From contig NZ_JAFMYV010000016.1 of the NCBI RefSeq assembly GCF_017353185.1, positions 62,001-126,000 on the forward strand: a DNA stretch of 64,000 nt. Reading direction: 5' to 3'. This DNA comes from Fibrella rubiginis (lineage in GTDB: Bacteria > Bacteroidota > Bacteroidia > Cytophagales > Spirosomataceae). A model generated the notes under the pieces. That model saw only the letters and a program-made list of their open reading frames with translations, searched no databases and had not been told where the DNA came from. Made by a program: the position numbers and the translations under genes. This document shows, in pieces, positions 43,020 to 51,251 of this stretch (the stretch's first letter is position 1; every line of letters starts with the position of its first letter).

Positions 43020-44270
43020 ATGTACATCGATAAAATAGAAATTACGAATATCGGTGCCATTAAACATTTCGAAATGACGTTCAGCCAACATGCTGGTTGG
43101 CACGTATTAATCGGTGATAATGGTGCGGGAAAATCGTCCTTTATAAGGGCCGTATCAATTCGCCTAGTAGGTGATGAAGTAGGAGCGTTAAGAGTTGATT
43201 GGACAAACTTTGCAGGAAACGAATCTGGCTCATCTGAAGTCGAAGTAACATTAAATGACAATCTACCAACTTTAAAAATAGGTATTGCAAAATATGGTCT
43301 TTGGACTTTTTACAACGACGAGCATGGAGTAGCTCAACTATTTGAGGAGCAGTCGTATAGAGATACTCCAACTGCTTTATTTGAAAAAGGGGATGAGCGC
43401 CTATTACGATATTATACAGCGGCTTTTGGTCCTTTTCGTCGATTTGCAGGGGGAAGCACGGGGTGGGAAAATGTGTATAAATCATATCCTAAAGCCGGTG
43501 CGCACCTAAGTGCCTTTGGAGAAGATGTTGCTTTAACAGAGGCTCTTACCTTCATTCGTGAACTATATATTCAAAAAATAGACAATAAGTCTGACGGGAG
43601 AGAATTAGCAGGTATTCAGCAGTTTGTCAACGAATCTAATTTGCTTCAACCGGGAGTAATAATAGAGAAAATTGATTCAACCGGTATTTTCTTTTGTGAT
43701 GCCAATGGAAACACAGTTCCAGCTACTCAGTTAAGTGATGGTTACAGATCAATACTTAGCCTAACGTTTGAAATGTTCCGTGAAATGGTTCGTCTTTTTG
43801 GTGCAGAGAAAGTGTTCGCAAATATTGAAAAAGGCAAAATGATAATTGACATTGAAGGTGTCGTATTAATTGACGAAGCCGACGCGCATTTGCATCCTAC
43901 CTGGCAAACGCGGATCGGACAATGGTTTGTAGAGCATTTTCCGAATATTCAATTTATCGTCACTACCCACAGCCCGCTAATCTGTCGGGGTGCAGAAAAG
44001 CGAGGCTCCATCTGGCGGTTGGCCGCACCGGGCAGTGATGAACAATCTGGCGAGATCACAGGAACACAGCGTGACCGGCTTATTTATGGTAACGTGCTGG
44101 AGGCTTATGGTACTGAAGCCTTTGGCGAAGACGTCAGTCAGTCGCAGGAGGGCGTGAAAATGGGGGAGCGATTAGCCTACTTGAACATGCGCTCGTTTCA
44201 GGGTCTAATCACAGCCGAAGAAGAGGCCGAATTAGACAAGTTGAAAGCTAAACTGCCCACTGCCGGATGA
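43020..44270 (+). CDS. ptuA: ABC/RecF-type ATPase, PtuA-like subunit of a Septu-type defence system
   Basis: The 416-residue protein has the split ABC ATPase layout of RecF/SMC-like proteins. Walker A is IGDNGAGKSSFIRA (about residues 31-44), the ABC signature-like motif is QLSDGYRSILSL (about 237), Walker B is GVVLIDEADAHLHP (about 280) and the switch His is in FIVTTHSPLI (about 312). The gene overlaps the next (HNH nuclease) by four bases (ATGA). ATPase plus HNH is the Septu anti-phage arrangement (PtuA/PtuB), also seen as effector of retron Ec78; no reverse transcriptase gene is present here. The first 300 bases are about 39% G+C by my count, well below neighbouring genes (about 58% in prfC), while the 3' third is near 50%, so the gene looks transferred and perhaps mosaic. 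The defence role is inference from the pairing. Confidence 0.8.
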   Translation: MYIDKIEITNIGAIKHFEMTFSQHAGWHVLIGDNGAGKSSFIRAVSIRLVGDEVGALRVDWTNFAGNESGSSEVEVTLNDNLPTLKIGIAKYGLWTFYNDEHGVAQLFEEQSYRDTPTALFEKGDERLLRYYTAAFGPFRRFAGGSTGWENVYKSYPKAGAHLSAFGEDVALTEALTFIRELYIQKIDNKSDGRELAGIQQFVNESNLLQPGVIIEKIDSTGIFFCDANGNTVPATQLSDGYRSILSLTFEMFREMVRLFGAEKVFANIEKGKMIIDIEGVVLIDEADAHLHPTWQTRIGQWFVEHFPNIQFIVTTHSPLICRGAEKRGSIWRLAAPGSDEQSGEITGTQRDRLIYGNVLEAYGTEAFGEDVSQSQEGVKMGERLAYLNMRSFQGLITAEEEAELDKLKAKLPTAG

Positions 44271-45085
44271 TTCGACTTACGGTACCAACGCTACAACCCG
44301 GCACAATCGACTTACTCAAGCAATACCAGCAGGAGCTAACTGCGGTGGGCGATTATACAGCTCAGGTTAGGTCGGTAGAGGCTAAATTTAACAAATACAA
44401 CACGCGAACAAATGCAGCTTTCAGCGAGGTAAGAGCGCGGCTCGTAGATATGTGTTGCGGAGCTATTCGCTGTCATTATTGCGAAGACAGCGAGGGCGAT
44501 TCAGTAGAACACCATGCGCCCAAAAGCTTGTATCCCAACTTGTGTTTCGATTGGGACAATTTTTTATATGCATGCACGTCCTGTAATCGACCAAAGCGCA
44601 CTCAATACGCTGTTTTTGATGCGATTACGTCGGCGGTTATTCATGTGCCAGGCCACCCCCGCAAGTCGGATGGCGAGCAATTGGCTCCGCCACCTGCCGG
44701 TGTTCCTGTACTATTAAACCCTCGCATTGATAACCCACTCGACTATCTATTTCTGGATATTCAGGGGCGGTTTGAGTTCTCCATTTTTGTCCAGCCAGGT
44801 ACGTCCGCTTATGAACGTGCTGAATACACGCGCAACACACTCAGGCTCAATAGACCAGCCTTATATCAGGCGCGGGAGGCAGCTTACACGTCATTCAGAA
44901 CAGCACTAGAAAATTATGTTTCGTTGAAAAACGCTAATGGTCCACAACATCAACTTGTAAAAATTCAACAGGTCATTCAACGAGCACATCACCAGACTGT
45001 CTGGCAGGAAATGAAACGGCAGCATAACAAGATACCTGAACTAGCTACATTATTTGCTCAGGCCCCTGAAGCACTTGGCTGGTAA
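44267..45085 (+). CDS. ptuB: HNH endonuclease, PtuB-like subunit of a Septu-type defence system
   Basis: The 272-residue protein carries a zinc-finger HNH nuclease core at about residues 68-115: CHYCED, then SVEHHAPKSLYPNL, FDWDNFLYACTSCNRPK. The CxxC...EHH...CxxCN pattern matches the TIGR02646-type HNH proteins that include PtuB. The His in EHH would be the general base, and the cysteines bind structural zinc. The rest of the protein is helical. Start ATG overlaps the stop codon of the ATPase gene, so translation is probably coupled and the two products likely form a complex. In Septu the nuclease cuts nucleic acid when the ATPase senses phage infection. The 3' end is followed by a 12-bp perfect hairpin. 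Confidence 0.82.
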   Translation: MIRLTVPTLQPGTIDLLKQYQQELTAVGDYTAQVRSVEAKFNKYNTRTNAAFSEVRARLVDMCCGAIRCHYCEDSEGDSVEHHAPKSLYPNLCFDWDNFLYACTSCNRPKRTQYAVFDAITSAVIHVPGHPRKSDGEQLAPPPAGVPVLLNPRIDNPLDYLFLDIQGRFEFSIFVQPGTSAYERAEYTRNTLRLNRPALYQAREAAYTSFRTALENYVSLKNANGPQHQLVKIQQVIQRAHHQTVWQEMKRQHNKIPELATLFAQAPEALGW

Positions 45086-45095
45086 GTTCATAATT

Positions 45096-45122
45096 GATGC
45101 CATCGCTCAAAGCGATGGCATC
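45096..45122 (+). terminator. Hairpin after the ATPase/HNH pair
   Basis: Perfect 12-bp arms (45096-45107 and 45111-45122) with a 3-base loop, 11 bases after the stop codon. No T run follows, so termination strength is uncertain. Confidence 0.5.
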
Positions 45123-45145
45123 ACTCCTACAGCGCCCCTCGTCCC

Positions 45146-45180
45146 TTTGCTCCCTCCCTCCCTCTTTTTTCGTACCTTTG
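45146..45180 (+). promoter_or_regulatory. Promoter of prfC
   Basis: TTTG at 45146-45149 and TACCTTTG at 45173-45180 match the Bacteroidota -33 and -7 boxes, 23 bases apart. The -7 box ends 26 bases before the ATG. It is the best complete promoter in the window. Confidence 0.65.
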
Positions 45181-45206
45181 CAGTCTGATTCTTAGAAAAG
45201 TACCAA

Positions 45207-46799
45207 ATGAACAGAGAGCAGGAAATAGCCCGTCGGCGTACGTTTGCCATTATCAGCCACCCCGACGCCGGCAAAACCACACTGACCGAAAAACTGCTGC
45301 TCTTCGGCGGGGCCATTCAAACCGCCGGGGCCGTAAAATCCAATAAAATCAAGAAGTCGGCCACCTCCGATTTTATGGAAATAGAAAAGCAACGGGGCAT
45401 TTCTGTGGCCACGTCGGTGATGACCTTTGACTACGACGGCAAGAAGATAAACATCCTCGACACGCCCGGCCACAAAGATTTTGCCGAAGACACGTACCGT
45501 ACCCTCACCGCCGTTGACTCCGTTATCCTGGTGATCGACTGCGTAAAGGGCGTGGAAGAACAGACCGAACGGCTCATGGAAGTGTGCCGCATGCGCGATA
45601 CGCCGGTCATCATTTTTGTGAATAAAATGGACCGCGAGGGCCGCAATCCGTTCGACCTCCTGGATGAGCTGGAAGAGAAGCTGAACATCCGCGTTCGGCC
45701 CCTGACGTGGCCCGTCAACATGGGGTCCGACTTCAAAGGCGTGTATAGCCTCTACGAGAAAAAGTTATATTTCTTCCGCGTCAACAAAACGAAGGTGGAA
45801 GACGACGTGCTGCCCATTGACATCGACACGCCCGTGCTCGACGAGAAAGTCGGCGCGCGGGACGCGGCGCAACTCCGTGAAGATGTAGAACTGATTGAGG
45901 GGGTGTATGATCCGTTTGACGTAGAAGCCTACCGTGCCGGGCAAATTGCGCCGGTGTTCTTTGGGTCGGCGGTAAACAACTTTGGCGTGAAGGAACTGCT
46001 CGACGGTTTCTGCCAGGTATCACCCGAACCCATTGCCCGCCCTACCGACAAACGCATTGTGGAGCCAGAGGAAAACAAGTTCAGTGGCTTTGTTTTCAAA
46101 ATCCACGCCAACCTCGACCCCCGTCACCGCGACCGCATTGCGTTTCTGCGCGTATGTTCGGGCTTGTTTGAGCGGGGTAAGTTCTATCACCACACCCGCC
46201 TCGATAAAGACGTGCGCTTCTCCAGCCCCTTCAGCTTCATGGCCGACGCCAAAGCCGTGGTCGAAGAAGGCTTTCCCGGCGATGTAATTGGCCTTTATGA
46301 CACCGGTACGTTTAAAATTGGCGACACGCTGACCGAGGGCGAAGACTTCCAGTACCAGGGCATTCCGAGTTTTTCGCCAGAACTGTTTAAGGAGTTGATT
46401 AACCTTGACCCTATGAAATCCAAGCAGTTGGAGAAAGGTATTCAGCAGCTAACCGACGAGGGCGTGGCTCAGTTGTTTACCCTGGCGCTCGGCAACCGGA
46501 AAATTGTGGGTACGGTGGGCGAACTGCAATTTGAGGTAATCCAGTACCGCCTCGAACACGAATACGGAGCCAAGTGCCGGTGGGTGCCCATGAATACCAG
46601 CCGCGCCTGCTGGATCACGTCCGACGACAAGGCCAAGCTGAATGAGTTTATTCGCCTGAAGGGTAACCAGATTGGCTACGACAAAGACCAGAATCCGGTT
46701 TTCCTGGCCGAATCAGACTGGATGTTGCGCATGAACCAGGACAACAACCCGGACATTACGTTTCATAAAACGTCGGAGTTCAAGACCGAGATGGTGTAG
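45207..46799 (+). CDS. prfC: Peptide chain release factor 3
   Basis: RF3 is the translational GTPase that removes RF1/RF2 from the ribosome after termination. G-domain motifs are complete: G1 SHPDAGKTTLTEKLL (about 18-32), G2 region EKQRGISVATSV, G3 DTPGHKDFAED and G4 FVNKMDREG. Domains II and III follow with YHHTRLDKDVRFSSP and VGELQFEVIQYRLEHEYG. Length 530 is normal. It has its own promoter and follows the Septu-like pair. Confidence 0.97.
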   Translation: MNREQEIARRRTFAIISHPDAGKTTLTEKLLLFGGAIQTAGAVKSNKIKKSATSDFMEIEKQRGISVATSVMTFDYDGKKINILDTPGHKDFAEDTYRTLTAVDSVILVIDCVKGVEEQTERLMEVCRMRDTPVIIFVNKMDREGRNPFDLLDELEEKLNIRVRPLTWPVNMGSDFKGVYSLYEKKLYFFRVNKTKVEDDVLPIDIDTPVLDEKVGARDAAQLREDVELIEGVYDPFDVEAYRAGQIAPVFFGSAVNNFGVKELLDGFCQVSPEPIARPTDKRIVEPEENKFSGFVFKIHANLDPRHRDRIAFLRVCSGLFERGKFYHHTRLDKDVRFSSPFSFMADAKAVVEEGFPGDVIGLYDTGTFKIGDTLTEGEDFQYQGIPSFSPELFKELINLDPMKSKQLEKGIQQLTDEGVAQLFTLALGNRKIVGTVGELQFEVIQYRLEHEYGAKCRWVPMNTSRACWITSDDKAKLNEFIRLKGNQIGYDKDQNPVFLAESDWMLRMNQDNNPDITFHKTSEFKTEMV

Positions 46800-46907
46800 C
46801 TGATTGTGTGAAAATGTGGTTAAAAAGTTGGCCACTCACGCAATTTTCAGCGCCATTGTCCACCTCTAATCGTTGGTAGTGGTAGAACTAAAACAAATTC
46901 TACAATC

Positions 46908-47141
46908 ATGAAAAAGTTAATGCTGTTCGCTGCCCTTCTCTTTATTGGTACATCTGCTTCATTTGCTCAGGATGACGTTGCTAAAATGGCTAAGAAAGAA
47001 GCTAAGCAGATGAAGAAAGATGCCCGCCATATGAAGCACGAGGCTGGCAAGATGGACGATCCAGCGGCTAAGAAAGAAGCCAAAATGGAAAAGAAAGAAG
47101 CCAAACAAATGAAGAAAGAAGCTAAAGAAATGAAGAACTAA
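46908..47141 (+). CDS. Small exported Lys/Met-rich repeat protein
   Basis: A signal peptide (MKKLMLFAALLFIGTSASFA, cleavage near FAQ) precedes a 55-residue mature chain built of short repeats, mainly of the types KKEAKQMKK and MKKEAKEMKN, with one DDPAA break. Composition is extreme (Lys, Met, Glu, Ala, Asp), predicting a charged helix. I know no family. It might bind metal through Met, His and acidic residues or act as a structural or chaperone-like peptide; that is speculation. A good terminator follows. Confidence 0.75.
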   Translation: MKKLMLFAALLFIGTSASFAQDDVAKMAKKEAKQMKKDARHMKHEAGKMDDPAAKKEAKMEKKEAKQMKKEAKEMKN

Positions 47142-47169
47142 GGTTCTGATCATTAGCTAATTAATAGGA

Positions 47170-47202
47170 AGGAGACGCCAGCGATGGTGTCTCCTTTTTT
47201 TG
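47170..47202 (+). terminator. Rho-independent terminator
   Basis: An 11-bp stem (47170-47180 with 47185-47195, one G-T pair) and 4-base loop are followed by seven T. It ends the small repeat-protein gene and lies close to the convergent exonuclease gene. Confidence 0.85.
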
Positions 47203-47212
47203 TTTAGGTCCT

Positions 47213-47977
47213 TTACGACCGAAGTTCAACCCACACCGCCCCGTGGTCAGAATGGACCGCTTCGGGGTGGTGGCCAGCCGCCAGCAGGCGGGAGCGCAGG
47301 GATTCTGACAACGAGATGTAATCAATCCGCCAGCCTTTGTTGTTGGCACGTGCCCCGGCGCGGTAGCTCCACCAACTGTACTCTACCGCATCGGGGTGGG
47401 TAGCGCGGAAGGCATCAATAAAGCCAGCGGCAAACCAACGATCCATCCAGGCCCGCTCTTCGGGCAAAAATCCGGTGGTGTATTTGTTGCGTACCGGGTC
47501 ATGGATGTCTAGCTCGGTATGGGCAATGTTATAGTCGCCCACCACGATCAGGTTGGGTCGCTCCTGCCGCAGGTTCTGCACGTAATCGTAAAAGTCGGCC
47601 AGGAACCCCATCTTCACCCCCTGCCGCAATTCACCCGTAGTGCCCGACGGGAAGTAACAGTTCAGCACAGTGACGTCGCCGAAATCGGTGCGCAAAATCC
47701 GGCCTTCGCAATCGTAATGAGCTAACCCACAACCCAATACGGCATGATCGGCGGGAATTTTGGAGAACGTGGCCACGCCCGAATACCCTTTCTTCTCGGC
47801 GGCATGCCAGTGGTAGCTATAGCCCAGGGCTTCAAACGGTGCCAGGTCGACCACGTCGTGGGTAGCCTTCACTTCCTGGAGACAAAGCACGTCGACGGGT
47901 TGCTCGCGGAGCCAGTCGATCAGGCCGTTTTTGATGGCCGCCCGAATACCATTGACGTTGTAGGTGAGTAGTCGCAT
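47213..47977 (-). CDS. xth: Exodeoxyribonuclease III
   Basis: This is an AP endonuclease/3'-5' exonuclease of the EEP superfamily used in base excision repair. Family motifs are LTYNVNGIRAA (start), LCLQEVKAT with the metal-binding Glu, SGVATFSKIP, VVGDYNIAHTELD and the C-terminal RIDYISLSESL and HSDHGAVWVEL with the catalytic Asp-His pair. Length 254 is normal. On the minus strand, convergent with the small repeat-protein gene. Confidence 0.95.
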   Translation of the reverse strand: MRLLTYNVNGIRAAIKNGLIDWLREQPVDVLCLQEVKATHDVVDLAPFEALGYSYHWHAAEKKGYSGVATFSKIPADHAVLGCGLAHYDCEGRILRTDFGDVTVLNCYFPSGTTGELRQGVKMGFLADFYDYVQNLRQERPNLIVVGDYNIAHTELDIHDPVRNKYTTGFLPEERAWMDRWFAAGFIDAFRATHPDAVEYSWWSYRAGARANNKGWRIDYISLSESLRSRLLAAGHHPEAVHSDHGAVWVELRS

Positions 47978-48078
47978 AGGCCGGCAAAGATCGAATCTTA
48001 AACGCGATTCAACGATTTTTGGGTCGTAAACCGTTACTCATTCAACGGCCCTGTCACGGCTGTTGCTACTTAACTCCT

Positions 48079-48765
48079 ATGCGCTTATCCATTTACTCCA
48101 CCCTGGTCTTCCCCCTCCTACTCCTCACTGCCTGCGCTGCGCCAAAATCGTTGACCGCCGAACTGACGCCCCGCAGCCTCCGGGCCAATAACCTCGAAGA
48201 AACCATCAGCCGCCGCGACGAAGTCATGCTGGCCTATTCTTTGGTGAGCTATGACAACCATAATAAGGCCATTGGGGTCACTAACGGTGGCTGGGGCGTA
48301 GAATCCATAAAAAAAGGACAGTCAGCCAATTTGGGACAGCCCATTCCGGTGCAGTTGCCCATGCCACGCGGAGGCAAAATTGTGGCCTCGGTGGTGCTGG
48401 TGGAAGTAGACGACTATAAAGCAGCAAGCACGTTGATCGGTCAGATTCAAAAAATAAACAACATGGTGGCGGTGCCAGCGGGCATCCTGCTCACGGCAAC
48501 GGAAGTGCTTACGCCCCTCAAATACGTATCGGCAGGGCTGGCAGCGGCGGGGCTGGGCCTGCAATTCGCCAATCAGCTTGACGATGACGACGTACTGGGA
48601 CAAAGCAGCGTAACCATCAGTGAAGCCGACTGGCGCAAATCCAGAAAGTCCTTCATGCACGTTCCGGCCCGCTTTACGGGGCAGCATCTACGCGATTCGT
48701 TCGACTATGAACTGACCTACGATGTGGCGTTAAAAACCCTTAAAATGGGGCCTTCTGGCCAATAA
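48079..48765 (+). CDS. Hypothetical lipoprotein
   Basis: The ATG at 48079 gives MRLSIYSTLVFPLLLLTACA, a lipoprotein signal with lipobox LTAC (Cys at residue 19). The 228-residue product has a beta-rich N-terminal part, a hydrophobic/glycine-rich stretch at about residues 135-175 (VPAGILLTATEVLTPLKYVS) and a short C-terminal beta part. I recognise no family. An upstream frame to 48019 adds residues without signal character. The foldase gene follows in the same direction, with a -7 box in the short gap. Confidence 0.72.
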   Translation: MRLSIYSTLVFPLLLLTACAAPKSLTAELTPRSLRANNLEETISRRDEVMLAYSLVSYDNHNKAIGVTNGGWGVESIKKGQSANLGQPIPVQLPMPRGGKIVASVVLVEVDDYKAASTLIGQIQKINNMVAVPAGILLTATEVLTPLKYVSAGLAAAGLGLQFANQLDDDDVLGQSSVTISEADWRKSRKSFMHVPARFTGQHLRDSFDYELTYDVALKTLKMGPSGQ

Positions 48766-48769
48766 TGAC

Positions 48770-48777
48770 TACCTTTG
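48770..48777 (+). promoter_or_regulatory. -7 box that decides the start of the foldase gene
   Basis: TACCTTTG is a perfect -7 box directly before an in-frame ATG at 48778. If used, transcription would begin at or after that ATG, so translation should start at the next ATG, 48832. That start also gives the expected lipoprotein signal close to the N-terminus. Confidence 0.5.
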
Positions 48778-48831
48778 ATGGTTCACCCACCGGAATTTAA
48801 ACGCCTGTCGGACTGTTTGTTTTGTAGCGAT

Positions 48832-51216
48832 ATGCGCCCGCAAATACCCACTCATACCTCCTTGATTTCTCCTCAAAAAGCAGTCTTTTTTGGCCCGAAG
48901 CTGGCTGCCGTTGCCCTCTGCGTAACCTTGTTTTCGGGTTGCAAGACCTCGGCACCCGTTGCTGTCACGGCCCCGCCGCCACCCGTTGCCAAACCGGTGG
49001 TGCTCACGCTGGGCCAGAACCGGACCATTACCAGCGACGAATTTTTCGATTCGTTTACCAAAAATCAACTCTCGTCCGACACCACCCAGCGTACAGACCT
49101 GCGCGGGTACCTGGAGTTGTATACCAACCTGAAACTGAAAGTACTGGCGGCTGAGCAGGCCGGGCGTGATACGACCGAGGCGTTTCGGGAAGAAATGGCC
49201 ACCTACCGCAAGCAGTTGGCCCAGCCCTACCTGACCGACAAGTCGCAGGTAGAGCAACTTGCCACCGAAGCTTACCAGCGGATGCAGCAGGAGGTCAACG
49301 CGTCGCATATTCTCATTGGTGTGGCCGAAGAAGCCCTTCCCGCCGATACCCTGAAGGCTTACCAACTAGCTGTCGATTTACGCAATCGTCTTCTGAAAGG
49401 GGAAGCATTCAACACCTTGGCCGACCAGTTTTCGGCCGATCCCACGGCCCGCCAGAACGGCGGTAATCTGGGCTGGTTCACTGCCTTCCAGATGGTGTAC
49501 CCCGTCGAAACGGCGGCCTACACCACGCCCGTGGGCACCATATCCACGCCCGTTCGGTCGAAGTTTGGGTATCATCTGGTGCGGGTGAATGAACGGCGGG
49601 CGTCGCGTGGAAAAGTGCAGGTGGCGCATATCCTGGTGCGGGTGTCGCCCTCATCTACCCCCAACGCCCCCATTGAGGCTAAGGCCAAAATTGACGAAGC
49701 GTACGCGAAGCTGAAAGCAGGCGAATCGTTCGATGCCGTTTGCCGTGCCTATTCCGACGATGTGCAGAGCAAGAACGCGGGCGGAAAACTGCCGCCTTTT
49801 GCCACGGGACAGGTGGTACCTGCGCTGGAGGCCGCTGCTTTTGCCCTGCCGTCTCCCGGTAGCCTTAGCGCACCTATTCAAACCAACTACGGCTGGCATA
49901 TTCTGAAACTGATCGAGCGCAAGCCCATGGAATCGTTTGCCGAACTAGCCCCCGCGCTTCGGCAAAAGGTAGTAACCGATACCCGTGCCGAGGTGCTCCG
50001 GCAAGCTACGCTGCATCGCCTCAGCCGCGACTACCCCATCACCGAATACGCCGCCGTGAAACAGGCCGTTTTCGCCACTGCCGATTCGTCGCTGTTACAG
50101 GGTAAATGGAAACCGGCTATCACAGGAGCCGCCAGCCAGCCGCTGTTTACCATTGACGGGAAAACAGTACCCATCAGCGCGTTCCTGACCTATGCCCGGC
50201 AAAAGCAGGCACCCCACCGCGAGGGTGCCCCCGCCGTGGCTCCGAGTGCCGTACTGGAAAAACTATACACCCGCTTTGTAGGCGACCAGTTGCTGGCGAC
50301 GGAAGAAGCTAACCTGGAGCGGAAATACCCTGAGTTCAGAAATTTGCTGGCCGAAGTCCGCGATGGGGTGTTGCTGTCGCAGGTGATGGAAGAGCAGGTT
50401 TGGGAACGGTCAATGACCGATTCGGTGGGGCAGAAAGCGTATTATGAAGCCCACCGGGCCAACTATAACTACCCCGAACGCGTGGCTGCTACAGTGGCCG
50501 TGGCACAGAACAAAGCCCTGCTTGATCAGCTTCAAACCCGCCTGGCAGGTAACACGCCCTACGCCCTGCGCCGGTCGGCCCCGGAGTTGCGCTATGAAAA
50601 AAACCAGGCCATCCTGAGTACAGCCGCCCGCGATCAGCTGTTCGACGTGCTGGTGGCGATGGTGAAAAACCCGGCTTACGTACTGGAGGTAACTGGTTCG
50701 CGGGAGGCAACCGAGGCGGATAGTGTCTCGGCCAATCGTATCCGAAACGTGGTTAAATACCTGACCACCAACGGTATATCTTTATCGAGAATCACCGAAA
50801 AAGACCTGCGTGCCTTCCGTCCGGCGTCGGCTCCCGCTTCGGCAGGGGCAGCACAGTTGGCCCGGCGCGTTACGTTCACCTATGCGTCAACAGACAAGAT
50901 GGACCTGGCGCGGGTTATCAGCGGCACAGCCACCGATGCCCTTACGCTGACGGAAGGACTGTTTGCCAAAGGGCAGAACCCGTATGTCGACGCTGTGTCG
51001 TGGCAGGTGGGTACCCAAACAAAAACCGTGGGCAACCGCGTGGCGCAGGTGCAGATCAGCCGCATCGAACCCGCCCGGCCCAAGACGTTTACTGAAGCAC
51101 GGGGAGCCGTGATTAATGATTATCAGGCCCAGTTAGAAAAGCAGTTGTTAGCCACCCTGCGGGAGAAGTATCCCGTTCAGGTGAATGAGAATGAATTAAA
51201 ACGGCTGGTGAAATAA
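48832..51216 (+). CDS. Lipoprotein peptidyl-prolyl isomerase with two parvulin domains
   Basis: A lipoprotein signal ends in LFSGC (Cys at residue 37). The 794-residue protein contains two parvulin (PpiC/rotamase) domains at about residues 145-255 (ASHILIGVAEEALPADT to SKFGYHLVRVNER) and 260-370 (VAHILVRVSPSS to TNYGWHILKLIERK). A long region with a further PPIase-associated chain-binding part follows, to VNENELKRLVK. It should act as a periplasmic foldase for outer-membrane proteins, tethered to a membrane. It is followed after 35 bases by a SurA-like gene and then by moxR, an order I regard as common in Bacteroidota. Confidence 0.88.
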   Translation: MRPQIPTHTSLISPQKAVFFGPKLAAVALCVTLFSGCKTSAPVAVTAPPPPVAKPVVLTLGQNRTITSDEFFDSFTKNQLSSDTTQRTDLRGYLELYTNLKLKVLAAEQAGRDTTEAFREEMATYRKQLAQPYLTDKSQVEQLATEAYQRMQQEVNASHILIGVAEEALPADTLKAYQLAVDLRNRLLKGEAFNTLADQFSADPTARQNGGNLGWFTAFQMVYPVETAAYTTPVGTISTPVRSKFGYHLVRVNERRASRGKVQVAHILVRVSPSSTPNAPIEAKAKIDEAYAKLKAGESFDAVCRAYSDDVQSKNAGGKLPPFATGQVVPALEAAAFALPSPGSLSAPIQTNYGWHILKLIERKPMESFAELAPALRQKVVTDTRAEVLRQATLHRLSRDYPITEYAAVKQAVFATADSSLLQGKWKPAITGAASQPLFTIDGKTVPISAFLTYARQKQAPHREGAPAVAPSAVLEKLYTRFVGDQLLATEEANLERKYPEFRNLLAEVRDGVLLSQVMEEQVWERSMTDSVGQKAYYEAHRANYNYPERVAATVAVAQNKALLDQLQTRLAGNTPYALRRSAPELRYEKNQAILSTAARDQLFDVLVAMVKNPAYVLEVTGSREATEADSVSANRIRNVVKYLTTNGISLSRITEKDLRAFRPASAPASAGAAQLARRVTFTYASTDKMDLARVISGTATDALTLTEGLFAKGQNPYVDAVSWQVGTQTKTVGNRVAQVQISRIEPARPKTFTEARGAVINDYQAQLEKQLLATLREKYPVQVNENELKRLVK

Positions 51217-51251
51217 AGCCCGCCGGTCAACAACAAGATATAAGACAGACC

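Noticed and set aside
43020..45085. Retron (Ec78-like) with PtuA/PtuB effector
   Set aside because: No reverse transcriptase gene and no msr/msd-like structure between 42383 and 45207.
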